Source: Tyto alba (taxonomy: Eukaryota > Chordata > Aves > Strigiformes > Tytonidae). From it: a stretch of DNA of 64,000 nucleotides. The DNA is taken from NCBI RefSeq assembly GCF_018691265.1, contig NW_024881277.1:5079126-5143125 (forward strand). The letters run 5' to 3'. Below the pieces are notes generated by a model that did no database searches, was not told the DNA's origin, and saw nothing but the letters and a program-made list of their open reading frames with translations. Positions 1 to 11,543 of the stretch are shown piece after piece. The position numbers and the translations under genes were made by a program. Numbering within the stretch: position 1 is the stretch's first letter; every line of letters begins with the position of its first letter.

Positions 1-169
1 CCTCGCTGCCGGCCCCTCGCTGGCCCCCCAACCCGCCTCTCCTCTGCCCCCCCCCTCCTCTCTCTGTGCCGGCACCGGCGGGCACCCAGCACCTCAGTGC
101 CACCTGCTGCTCCTGACCAATCAGCTTCCTCCCCCACAAGTGACGTCACCACCCCCCAGCACACACAGC

Positions 170-780
170 ACTGCAGGTGCAGAGAGCTTTGCAGATGCCA
201 CGGCAGATTCAAAGGACGTTGCAGATGCAGAGGCCGTGGCAGACACTGATCCCACCGCAGCTCTCGACAGCATTGCACACACCGACGGAGGTACCGACAC
301 CGGTACAGCTGCACACACAGCACGGCGGGGCATCATCCCCCAGCTAATGCCGTGAGCCAGGCAATATCTAAACCAGTAAAGTCAGCACACCCCCGCTGTC
401 CCTGGCTCTAGGAAATGGAGCGGCCAGAGCATAGGAGTGTAGCTGATGGGAAAAAGTGAAAGTCAAAAGAAAAAAAGCTTGTGGAATATTAAGTTCTAGT
501 TAGAGTGACACCTCCTCTCTCAATGCACTGAGACCCTGACAATGATTTCTTCTGATGGGGCAGAATAAAAAGGAAAAACAAAAAGAAGCCAAGAATCGTA
601 TGCTTATGTTCCAAGACTTGGAACTTGTAGACAGATGCAGATGCCACGGCAGATGCTAACTACCATTACAAATGTAGATACCATTTCAGATGCAGATAGC
701 ATTACAGATTAAGATGACATGGCAGTGGGCAATGCCACTGCAGATGCAGATACCATTGCAGTTATGGTTGCACATACCAT
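170..780. repeat. Degenerate CAGATG-type short repeats
   Basis: Two clusters (about 170-270 and 630-770) repeat an irregular 6-18 bp motif built on GCAGATG, with variants such as cagatgcagataccattgca. Between them (about 360-630) is AT-richer DNA without a recognisable gene. The first 60 bases are C-rich. The short open frames here are products of the repeats. No gene is proposed. Confidence 0.5.
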
Positions 781-1024
781 TATGCCAAACATTTTATATT
801 CCAAGATTTTGTAACTTGCATCCAAGCTCTGTCCTCCCCAGAATATTTTTCTGCATTTTTTCCACCATCTCTTTCTGAGATCAAGACTCATACAAATGCC
901 TGCCACTGCAGAACGCCCAGCTCCGTCGCCTGCCCGGTACTGGGCACACTCAGCTCCCAGGGCTGCTGCAGCCCTCGGCACTGCAGGGGCCCGGGGCCCT
1001 TCATCTTCCCCTTTGGCTCCTTAC

Positions 1025-4000
1025 CTGCACGGCTTCTGCTCAGGCACCTGGCCCTTGAGGCACAGTTGTCTCCAGCTGCCCATGGGGGAAAGCAGCCTCT
1101 CCTCGCCCAGCGTTTCACTGGCCCACCTCAGGAGGCTGGGAAGGAGGTGGGGAAGCACTTGCTGGAGCTCCTCTGTGCTCCACGTTGGAGATGGCATGGC
1201 TGATCTGCAGAGAACCATGACCAAGAACCACCTGCTCAGGCAAGGCCTTTTTCCACCAGCCCGGTTCCCCCACCTGCCTGGGGTGGGGAGGGGGGGTTAC
1301 TGTCCGCAGTTGTTACTTCTGTGACAGACTGTGGCTCAGGAGCACAAAACTGTCCCGGCTCCCCACACTCCTCGAGGCCGGCCCAGCACAGCGCCCTGGG
1401 AGTCTCCTCGGGCACAGGGCACCCGACTCCCCTGCGCTGAGGTACGAGTTAGAAAGCAGATGCAAAGCTGCAGAAACGTGTCTGCCATTGAACTCGCCGT
1501 CAGTCTCCAGAGCAGTCCGATGGTTGTGCCACTCACAGGCGGAGGAGTCAGTCCCCAGGTGCTCCTCTCCTGCTCTGTTCAGTTTCTCCACTAAGCACCT
1601 CAGGATCTGAATCCCAAAGATGCTTCTCCCCAGGCTCCTCCACACCTCCACCGTGTCACTGGAAGGGAAGAGACCTTCACCCCTGAGCCCATCTCCTCGC
1701 AGACCTGCAGTGCCCTCAAACCTCCTCCGCTGCAATGGGGTTTACAAAGCCCCACTCACGGCAGAGACACAGGCACACAGTCTTGCAACACTCCAGACTG
1801 ATCAGGCAGAAAAAAAAAAGACCTATTTCTCAACCAGATCCCCCCAGAGCAAGCAAGCCGCAGGGTCCCTACTGGACTGCAGCAGGGAAGTGGGTAGTGC
1901 ACGTACCTGCCCATGGGCAGACCTGTCTGGAGGAGACACCTGATCACAGGCACCCGGTGAAAGCGGGCGAGGAGAAACACTGCACGGAGCAGGAAGGGCC
2001 TGAGGGTGCTCTGCTGCATGGAGCTGTAAAGGGTGTTGAGGATTTGGGGCACCTGAATGGAAGATGAGGAGAAAGAGGCTCAGTGCGTCCTTTACCCTGC
2101 CCTGTGGGGCCCAGACGCAGTCACTCGGCACATGAGCAATGCCCAAGCCCTTGACACAGTGTCCAGATCCAGCCCAAAACCTCACCCCTTCCACCTTGCC
2201 TGACCCTGACGCACGTCTGGAGCCCAGTGTGCTCTTGGCAATCGTGCACACACACACACGCACACACACACGGGCACTCACACAGCAGCCTCGGTCACTG
2301 GGTGTGCCTGGGCCCAACCGTATGCGCAGCTGCGTGCCCTGTGTGCACACAGAGGACACTGAGACAGTTCACACCCGGCGCTTGAGGAGCTCTCCCCATG
2401 TCTGGAGCAATGCAAGACCAAAACCAGACATGCTCTTCGAGAGCCTGAAGATGCCGTGCAGGACCTTTGCAAGGGCATGTGACTCCTTCCAGAGGAACCC
2501 CGCTCTCCAGGGACACTTTCCCTTGCCTCTGCCCTCCTCATTTCCCAAAGCACAGACCCCTTCCCCACACAGAGGCTCTTCCCCCAAAGGAAGGGATATT
2601 TGTCTGAGCCTTTCACAGCTAGAAGCAGTGGCTGTGAGAAGGACAAAGAGCCAGCCAGGTCCCTCCTCCCGGGGAAGATCCCAGCTCCTCCCACAGCTGC
2701 CTACCTCTGGCCCGTGGTGCAGACACAACCTGCTCTGTGCCTGGGGAAGCAGCAAGGGGTGACCCCGCAGCCCACGGATGCGGCGCTCCCACTGCCCAGA
2801 GCGGCCGTGGGCCCTGCAGGGACAGCGCAGAGACACCCTGCCCTGGCTCCAACAGCAGCAGCCTTACGGCTGGGTGAGCTTTAGCTCAGCTGGGCGTGAC
2901 CCTGGGGCTGCCACCCATGGCTGTCCTCACGGGGACCCACCTCTGTCAGCGGCGGACGGCCATGGAGGCAGCCTGGGCTGCACGAGCCACCGGTGCCCCT
3001 CGAGCCCGAGGGGAGCGCAGCCGAGTGCCAGCGGAGGAGGAGAACAGGAGCCTTGACAGGGCAGGCACAGCACGAGGCCAGAGGCTCCCACGCTACAAAC
3101 GGGCAGCAACTGGGGGCTAAGGGAAGGGCAGCTCGCAGGCTGGGTAACACCACAGCTGGGGAAAGCATTGAGAACAACGAACAAGTGTCCCACCTGTGGA
3201 AAACCTAGCGTGCCCAGCAAAGCTCAGAGTAGAGGCAACTGGGGACCAGGGAAGAGTGAGCAGCGTGAAGTGGGTCCCAGGGCAGGGAGGACTGTGAGTG
3301 ACCTTGAAGGAAGAGGAGGAACAGCAAGGTTGGTACCTCCTAGTGCCTCACTCATGGGAAGGACCTGGACCAGTGGGAGACTTTGGACAAGAAGTGCCCA
3401 TATCCTGGTCACCAGCTGGAGCAGGTGCCAGCTGGAGCAGGTGCTGATGCACGACTCAAACCATCAGTAGCCCCTCAGCTCAGCACACAGGCAGCATTTC
3501 TTGAGCCCATGCCAACTGAGCAGGGTGTACTGCAACAGCCAACAGGAGAAAAGACCAAGTCAAATGGAGAAAAAGGTCTCCGTTACCTCCTGGAGTATTT
3601 CCTTTCTGCATTCCACCAGGAAGACAAACACCCACTTCCAGGCTGCTCTTGCACTTGTGGGTGGGCCACGCAGCAAGCTGTCCAGGACGGCAGTCAGAGA
3701 GTCTGTAGCCCATGCTGGAGGGATGATTTTCAAACAGCCTGGAGAGAAGCCAGGAAGAGGACAGACCATGTCTCAGCTCTGCTCCAGCAATTCAGGAAGG
3801 AAAGGAAGCTTGACAGGACTCTTAGCTCAGCAGCCCTGGAGAGGGCAATCACTTGACCCTCCTGCTGTGCGTATAGTGCTGTTTACATCTGATGCAGCTA
3901 ACCCATGTGGGAGTGTCTCCCCCATGCTGCTTGCTGAGATACCAAATCTGTATTCTGACAAGAGCACTCACACACAGACGTGCACACACACACACACACA

Positions 4001-7000
4001 TCATGGTATCTGCTCCATCGCGCCTAAAGGGAAACTCTTGCCTCAAAGGCTCCTGCTACTTGCTAACACCAGCTGTCCCGGCAGCTTGCTCTGGTGACAG
4101 AGAGACAGTCTGGAGGGGAGCAGAGAGATGTGCAGGACCCCAGGAGCTGGGCTCCCACCCCGCTCGTTTGGGGCCAGTTACCTTTCCCGTTTTGGTACAG
4201 GTCTCCACCACAGTCTCAGTGTCTGGGATGTTCAGCTCCTCACAAAGGCACCTGATCTCATCTGCCTGAGGCACCACCTTCATGGTCTGGGCTGAAACAA
4301 ACACCAGGAGAAAAGAGAAGTCACATCTACGGAAACTCAATCTCTGGCCCCAGATACCGATAAAGGAAAACCCAAGCGGTGGCAGTGAAGGCCACAGGGA
4401 AACCCAGGGCCCTCCTGAACTCGGGGCAGCAGGATTTCCCCAGCCTGATAAATGGCTGACAAATCCCAGGCTGGAGAGAGGCCTCTTCCTCCTTGAACCC
4501 TTTGCTGGGGCTTCAGGCTTCCAGCAGCCTCTGCTCCCAGCAGCTGCGTCCCCTATTCCCGCACAGACCACCAGCGTCTCTGGGAGGCAGGAAACCTCCC
4601 AGTGACTTCCTCAGCACAGGCAGACCCTGCTGCCCGAAGAGGAGAGGGTTCGAACACAACCCTTTGCAGCAGGCTCGGGGCCTGCAGCTCAGAGCCCTCC
4701 TCCCTGCCCACTTTGCTCTGCGCAGCACATTGGTTTCCTCTCTTGTGCTCAGCAGGAGGTTTCTCCCCTGGCAGGGATGAGTTTGGAGACTGCCTGGGTA
4801 GCTGCCTGTCTCTCCAGGCTGAAGGCAGGCAGCGAGAGGGAAGACGCGCTCTGTAACGCTGGGGACCTCATCACAGCGCGTTGTCTGGCCACCTTCTGTC
4901 TCTCCTGGAACGCGGAGGGGGACAGATGTGGAGGGGAACAGTCGCCAGAATTGGTGACAATGTCCTGCTCTCAGGCAGCAGTGAGGGATGGCCCAGACCA
5001 CCCAGCCTCATACACGCCCCAGGGAGGTGGGACTCAGCAACCCTCTCCCAGGGATTCTTCCCAAGATGGCCGGGGAGGCAGAAGGCTAATGGGGTGGGGA
5101 CACAAAACCAGCTGAGCATGGTGCCAGGCCAGAACGGAGGGATCAGGCTGAGCGAAGCTGGGAAGCACCCGCTCTCCTCACCCTGCACTTGCAGAAGGTA
5201 GCCAAGGCAGACCAATGCCTTCTGGTGGGATGTGGCCAGGCAGTCAGTGATCAGAAACCCCAGCAACCCCACCAGGGAGCTGAACTGCTTGCAAGGACAT
5301 CCTCTCTGCAGGGGAGAGCAGCAGGAAAAGGGCTGCAGGCAGCCCCAGCACCCGCTTGCCTCTACCGCCCACCCTGCTCCCTGAGCAGCGACTGGGCAGA
5401 GGGGCAGACAGAAGGGGTGCCCCATAATCCCAGGAGCCCCGAAACCCAGCACCCCATCAGGCAGGGCTCCCTTGTGGGGCCAGGAATGGGAACGGGGCAC
5501 CAGGGCACACAGGCGTCCCTACTCACCATGAGCTCAAGTCGCTCCTTGCAAGCACCCAGCATGTGGGCACAGACCCGCAGGGCTCTCTCCCGTTCCTGTT
5601 CCTTGGCTGAGGTGAGCCAGCCCTTCAGGACCTGGGGCAAGGTGCACCTCTCTCATAACAGGAATCTTTTTCTCCTGAGATCCCTCTCCCTTCTTCTCTG
5701 GCCCTTTCCTGGCACAGCCCCCAGCCCCACCAAGCCCTGGCACTGCAGCCTTCGCTGCCCCGCTCTCTCCTGCTGCCTCTGCCCTGAGCCAGGTGCTGCT
5801 TCCTGGTCAGCATCTCCCCGCTCCAGCCTTCCCCCAGGCTGCTCTCGCCCAGCTCAGGGCTGGCTCTTGGCTTTCCCTCCATCAGGACCCACTTCTCTGC
5901 CTGTCCTGAGGCTGCAGTGGCTGGGGGCTCTTGTGCCACAGCTCAGCCCCTGGCCCCAGCCAGACGCACAGCCCTGGAGCAAGGAGCCAAAGCCCCACTT
6001 TCCTCTAGCAAAGGCATCCACCTCCTATCACCTGCTAAGGCCTCGATTCTCTGCCCCCGCAACACTTTTCCTGTTGCCCCATGGCTACTCACAGGGACCA
6101 CTTAGTCAAAGCCGGCGGAGGTCACCTCTGCCTCCAGAAGGGTTTCTCTGAGCAGGCCCAGATCTTCCAGGTTTCTCCCGTGCAGAAGCTAAAATCAGGA
6201 AAGGAGAGCTGAGGTTCTGCATCCCAGGGGCTGCCAGGGTGCGCTGAGGTGGGATCCTGACCCAGAGGTGGGCAGGCACCGGCCGGGGGGTACCCGCATG
6301 CTCACAGCTGCCCTCACTGTCTTCCTGTCCTCCTTCACCTGCTCCTCGGAAGCACAGACCAGGACACTCTGGCAGCACACTGACAGCAGGTTGTGATTTT
6401 CCTCCCTGCTCAGAGGTGGCCTCAGCTTGCTGGCCAGAGGAGAAAGGAAGAGAAAACAGAAAGGGGATTTACTAGCCCTCTCCAGAGTGCCTTCAACCAC
6501 AGCTGGGTTCACCCTAATCGAGGACCTCAAACCCAGCACCCCCAGCCCATGCCAGCGAGCAGGGCCTTCAGCACCAACAACTCCTGCCTCCTCCTAGGCA
6601 GCAGGCAAACCCCCACCCCCAGGTTAAGGAAGCCCTGGGGCTCCCCTTCTTTTGGGAGACATCTGAAGTGGGGAATACTCACTCCGCAGCCCCAGCAGCT
6701 CCTGGCTCCATGCTCAAGGCCACTGGCTGGGGCACACTGGGGATCCCCAGTGCCCGGGGAACAGACCTCACCTCAACCTCTCCAGGACATGAAACACGTA
6801 GTACACCGGGGAGTCCCAGGGCTTCCCCTTTATCCAGTCCCACAAGTCCCAGAGAGACAAGCGCAGAGTTGGCTCTTGCCTCTGAACAGAGCCCGGTGTT
6901 GACAACTCTGTTTCCTGGCACTTCCCACTCAGCAGACCTCGGCCCTCACTGGACAGCACTGGACATGGCCCTGGGCATGAGGGCAAAGCTCTTCCTGCAC

Positions 7001-7390
7001 AGAGCTCCAGGGAGGTGGCAGTGCCTCCCTTCCTGAGAAGATGAGCCCTAAGGACTCTTGCCTCCCTCCTGCGCCCCACCCCCGGTTTTTCTTTTCTTGC
7101 CCGAAGAGCCTCAGGCCTCCTCTGCTCTCCCCGATCCTTCCCTAAGGGCTTCTCAGCTCCTCCTGGCACCCCACAGCTCCCCAGCACCTCGTGGCACTGG
7201 CACAGACCCACTCCAGCAGCCATGCCGGGCCCTGCGCAACACCTCACCTTGCTGACCCGGGAGTGTCTCGCACCTCCTGATCTTGGTGCAAGAGCCAGAG
7301 GAGCTGCTCCCAGGCACGCTCGCGGTGCTGCTCCTCACGCAGAAGGACCCCCGTCCTGGCGGCCACTGCCCCAAGGACAGCCTGCTTGTC
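1025..7390 (-). pseudogene. MROH2B-like HEAT-repeat gene, at least 11 exons, probably decaying
   Basis: Maestro HEAT-like repeat (MROH) proteins are large alpha-solenoid proteins of poorly known function, multiplied in birds. Exons in transcript order: 7248-7390, 6772-6881, 6294-6429, 6102-6188, 5527-5631, 5182-5305, 4182-4291, 3587-3738, 1907-2052, 1537-1658, 1025-1204. Each has AG and GT borders on the minus strand. Phases agree from 6881 down to 1537 (0-2, 2-0, 0-0, 0-0, 0-1, 1-0, 0-0, 0-2, 2-1). Family-like strings include LVGLLGFLITDCLATSHQKA, FLLRAVFLLARFH and DTVEVWRSLG. Damage: one missing base near 3731 makes a TGA in the expected frame just after the 3738 acceptor. A frame change lies near 1185. 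TAA at 6102-6104 is the last codon of the 6102-6188 exon, unless an alternative donor ending that exon at 6126 is used. An exon appears to be missing between 7248 and 6881, where phases do not match. First and last exons were not identified. MROH family assignment is strong; pseudogene status is likely rather than proven. Confidence 0.75.
2246..2284. repeat. (CA)n microsatellite
   Basis: Short interrupted CA dinucleotide run inside an intron of the MROH-like gene. A second one lies at about 3964-4001. Both are simple sequence. Confidence 0.8.
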
Positions 7391-7399
7391 CTGAAGAGG

Positions 7400-9130
7400 G
7401 AAGGAGAGGCTCTGCTTGGAGGGCTGAAGGTCTGCCTAGTGCTCAGCATCCCCTGAACACTGGCCTGCCCTTCCCGCTGGCAGGGGTTTCCCTTTCCCTT
7501 CTGCCCCACGGGAGAAGGGCTCACTCCGGAGGAGAGAGAGCTTCTCCCCATGCTGGTGGCCCAGCCCTCCCTGCAGAAAGGCCCCAGGACTCTGCTGCTT
7601 CCCGTCAGGGAGCCCTCCTCCCCTCAACCCTCTGCTCACACCCCACTGGGCACAGACAGACCCCCCCACTGCGGCCCCCGGCGTGGAAAGCAGCACTTCC
7701 CACCTCTTCCTCCTTGCAGTCCATCAAGGATTTCCTTGCAGAGGAAAGCAGGGGAACAGGAGCCATGGGAAGGGACCCAGGAGTTTCTCCATGCAGCACC
7801 ACCATGTCCTGCCCCCAGAAACCCCAGAAACTCCCCGAGCTTCCCTGGCTCCTCCGACACACACAGCAGTTTGGGATCACCAAGGCCTGACCGCGCTGCG
7901 GGCTGACACCCACCATGTTCCCTCTGAGATCACATGGAGGCATCCAAGGCCACCCCAGCCCCTCTTCTGAATAACTGAGGAACGTCTCGGCGCCACTCTG
8001 TATTTCCCCCAAAACTGGGGGCAGAGGCAGGCTGCTTTGGTGGCCTCGGAAGAGAACCAGCTCCCTTGGGCTGCTCCCTGGGACGCCGCTGCTCCCTTTT
8101 TTACTTGGCAGCAAATGACAGCACCCCCGCCCCACTCAGGCCCCGCTCCCCGAGAGAAGAGTCTGGGGCTGCTCCCTGGGAGCTCAGCTTGCTCCAAAGG
8201 CAGCAAACGGACTGCAGTAGCTGCCTGCCAGGAGTCCTGAGCAGCTCTCAGGCATGGACACGCCTCTGCCATCAGCAGAACATTTCGGGTAGGTGCCTTC
8301 AAGGACGCTGGGCCTGTGGCGTGATGCTCGTGCCCTGGGACAGGAGGTCTGTGAGCCAGCCCAAGCAGAGAAATGCACTGTGGCACCGAAGGGGCTGGGC
8401 TCTGGGGCAGTCTGACAGCTTTGGTGGGACTGCTGGGCTGACACTGGCGTGCTCACCGGGACCTCAGCTCACCGCTCTTGTGTCTTCCCTAAGCACAGCT
8501 GTCAGCGCTTTGCTGCCGAGGATTGCCTGTGCGCAGCCTGGTGGGAGCAGGAAATCCAGGCTGTTACCTATTTTTCTGCAGCGCAGAGTCTCTCCAAGGC
8601 TGGCCTGAGCCCTGGGCCCAGTCTGGAGGACCAGGTGGAAGGACTGAACATCACCATGCGCGGAGAGGTGGCGGCAGCAGGAGCCGAGGTGCTGAAGGGC
8701 CTTTTGGAAGGCCTTGGCTCAGCTGGCAGGGGCTGGGCACAGAGCGTCTCTCCTGGCTCCGAGGGGACTCCTGCCCGCAGCTTTCTGCCTTGTTCAGGGC
8801 CCTCAGCTTGGGGGAAGCTCCTGTTGTTTGCTGGGAGTTTGGGAAACGCCATTCGAGTAGGAGCAGCTCCTGGTGCCCCAGAGCCCCCCGCCCGCTGTGT
8901 GCCCCCGCCCTGGGCGTGGCCCCCCACGCATCACAAGGGGCACCAGTGGTGTCACGGACACCAGTGTCTCCCGGTGCGGCACTGTGCTGGCGCGGGCAGT
9001 GCTGGGGAGAGACGGGCTCTGGCAGGAGCACCCTGGCACGGGGACATCGCTGCCCAGCATCGGAAGGCCTTACGGGCCTTGCTCATCCCCTTGCTGAGCG
9101 CTTCCACAGCCCAAGTGTCTGCCTGGCCGC
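7400..9130. other. GC-rich interval between divergent MROH-like and PH-domain genes
   Basis: The minus-strand MROH-like gene and the plus-strand PH/SYBU gene are transcribed away from each other across this GC-rich interval. A possible further MROH exon ends at a donor near 7710 (minus), but I cannot place it in the family. Long open frames here (for example 8523-9626) follow from high GC and few stop codons, and show no recognisable domain. Shared promoter activity is only an inference. Confidence 0.4.
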
Positions 9131-9136
9131 AGTACG

Positions 9137-11058
9137 ATGGGCCAGCTGCCCTCCTGCTTCTCCCGGTGCGTGCCTGCTCTGTCCCTCTGGCACCGGGCAC
9201 GGCCTGTTCCCGGCAGAGCCGTGTGCCTCACGCCCGCAACCGTGTCCTTTGCAGGGGCGGCTCTGGTGGCAGCCAGCTGGGTGCCCTCGTGTCCCGACGG
9301 CATCCCGAGCTCCTCCGCTGCGACTGTGTGGAGGTGACCTGGCGTGGGAGGACGAGGAGGAGAGACCTCCTGCTTTTCCAAGACGCCCTTGCTTTTGCCA
9401 AGCGCAGGTAAGAAGAGAGGATGGCAGTACTCCCTCTTCCCACCTCCTGCCTCCAATACCAGCCCTCAGGAGACATCTCACAAAGCCCTCTTGGGCTGGC
9501 CATTGCTCCAATGGCCCAGAAAGTCCCAGGGAGGATTTCTGGGGAGGGTCGGCCGCTCAGAAACCAGGGCTACAAGGGTCAAGGGGTGTCGCCAGCAAGG
9601 ATGTTGCCGATTTGGGTGAGCTGTGAAGCTGGGCAGCCCTTCTCAGGGCTCTGTCAGCTGCAGTGGCTCTCCCAAGGAGGATTTCCATGGGTGCCCCCCC
9701 AGAAGGCAAGCTCACCATCAGCCCCTGCTCTTCCTGGCTGCAGATGTGGCACCAAGTTCTGGCTGCAGCACAGGGTGCGTCTCGGCGAGCTGTGGGTGCT
9801 GTGCCAGGAGGAGGCGGCGTGCGGGTGTGCACAAGAGGACGCAGCGTTGGGCCTGGACTGCAGCTGTACCCTCATCCTCGTCTGGCCCACCAGCCTCTGC
9901 GGGGTCACTTTTGGGTGAGTCGCGGTGACGTGTAACCAGGCATTGGGCTGTCTGGCCCAGTGCTCGCCTTCAGAGCCCAGCTGGCTCCTCAGGTCCACTG
10001 CACGGGGCGGGGAGGGAAAGCAGAGGCACTGCTTTGCTTGGGAAGTGTTTTGCAGCTCGGCTTCTTTTCCGAGCTGAGCCTCTCCCCTCTGGAAACAGCC
10101 CATGCACAAGGTGTGCGCTGTCAAAGGGGTGAGGCAAGGCGTGGGCTGAGGCGGGGGCTGTGTGCAGACAGGCGGTCCCGTTTGCTCCCAGGAAAACCCA
10201 GGTGCAGTTCTGGCAGAGCTGGGCTGTCGCTCCCCGCTCTGGAGAAGCCCCGTGTCTGCGACAGCGCTCCTCAGACCAGGGGCATCCCAAAGGCTGCAGA
10301 GTTGCAGCATCAAAAGGGACTCCTGGAGAGACGAGGCTGCATCATGAGCAGACCCTCCTTGGCTTTGACTTTGTTCTCTGGAGGGAAAACTGCACAACAC
10401 CTAGCTGGTGGCAGTGGGGTGTGACACTGGTTCTCCTGTCTCCTGCAGCTCGCAAGAGGTGAAAGAACTCTGGCTGGACGCCATCCTCAGGTAAGCCCTG
10501 CTGGAGTAGCAAACCTCTGGTGCCACCGTGGCCGTTGGTGGGATGCTCCAGCTGCAGCTGCAAGGCAGCTCGAGGGTTGGGGCAGAGGTACCCACACTGC
10601 TGGGGCAGCTGCGGGGCAGCACTGCCCGAGTTGCTCAGCCTTGCCTTGGGAAAGTAACGGCAAGTCAAGATCCAGCTGTCTCCACTTGCCCCTTTTGCGC
10701 CTGGACTTCTTCTTTGGCTGTTTGGATGCAAATGGTGCTGGACGGGCTGGCAGGGGAGAGGGCAAAGCCAGGCTCAGTGACACAGAGCTCTCCCTTTGTC
10801 CATTCCCTGTGCACAGGCAAAGCAGCACAGCCCAGGGAACACGAGTGACCACACTGCCCTCGCTTAATCTCCTTGTGACGGTCTTGGGCCTCTGCAGATC
10901 TGTAAGTGTCTAAGTCGTTCCAGCTGGCTCACGGGAGTGATGCTGCTTTCTAGCACAGACCATCAGAGGAGCGTCTCCCACTTGGCCTTTGTTCTCTTGT
11001 CTAGCCGGTGACGATGGCTGCCCAGATCATCGAGACTCTGGTTCAGTGCCAGGCAAAA
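9137..11058 (+). CDS. PH domain resembling ARHGAP20/TAGAP, exons 1-6 of a larger gene
   Basis: Exons: 9137-9165, 9255-9407, 9744-9914, 10449-10490, 10817-10901, 11005-11058. All have AG/GT borders and phases match at each junction (2, 2, 2, 2, 0, 0 at exon ends). The ATG at 9137 opens MGQLPSCFS, whose Gly2 and Ser6 fit an N-myristoylation site and whose Cys7 could be palmitoylated. Exon 2 encodes the first PH strands (VEVTWRGRTRRRDLLLFQDA, then LAFAKR). Exon 3 encodes HRVRLGELWVL and LILVWPTSLCGVTF. Exon 4 ends the domain with the C-terminal helix (SQEVKELWLDAILR). The order of motifs is that of the PH domain in ARHGAP20 and TAGAP-like Rho GTPase-activating proteins, which binds phosphoinositides or small GTPases. 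Exons 5-6 (TRVTTLPSLNLLVTVL and MAAQIIETLVQ) resemble the segment after that PH domain. No RhoGAP catalytic domain was found. The start was chosen because its exon ends in the phase exon 2 needs. Confidence 0.7.
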
Positions 11059-11543
11059 GTAAGCAGTGGCTACCTTTCTCCACCTTGGCATTGTGTATGG
11101 GTGGGAGAGGCCTCGGGAGAGGAAGGGCAGCTTTTCTGGGATGGGAAGCCATCAAGACAGAGGCCTCTTTCTCCCTGGTGGGGTTTGGGCAGAAATCTCC
11201 AGTGCCGGGGCGGAGAGCACAGACGGGCAGCCCGTGTCCCCTGTGCTCCACGCCAGTGACTGGTGCCCAGCTGTGGCTTTTCTAGACCACACAGCACCCG
11301 AGAAGGGTGCTGGGGCAGTGCCCTGTGGGCAGGTCCCGAGGAGCTGGGTGCAGCCCCAGCCTTGGGAGCAAACACCCCCGTGGGGCACAGAGAACATGAC
11401 TCCCCCCTCCTCAGGCTCGTGGCCCTGAACTGCAAGTCTGTGGGGCCAAAGGCCATCGTCTTCATTTCCCTGTGGGGAGAAGGATTACCACTTCCACACG
11501 GAAAGTAATCTGGGATGGATTCTTTTTCCTGCTGCCTGCCCAG

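Noticed and set aside
2139..2762. 207-codon plus-strand frame
   Set aside because: It spans a CA repeat in an MROH intron and has no recognisable domain or splice context.
5189..6151. 320-codon plus-strand frame
   Set aside because: It is antisense to several MROH exons with correct minus-strand splice sites and has Pro/Ser-rich shadow composition.
8523..9626. 367-codon plus-strand open frame
   Set aside because: High GC removes stop codons. It overlaps the PH exon in another frame and shows no domain. The spliced PH reading is better supported.
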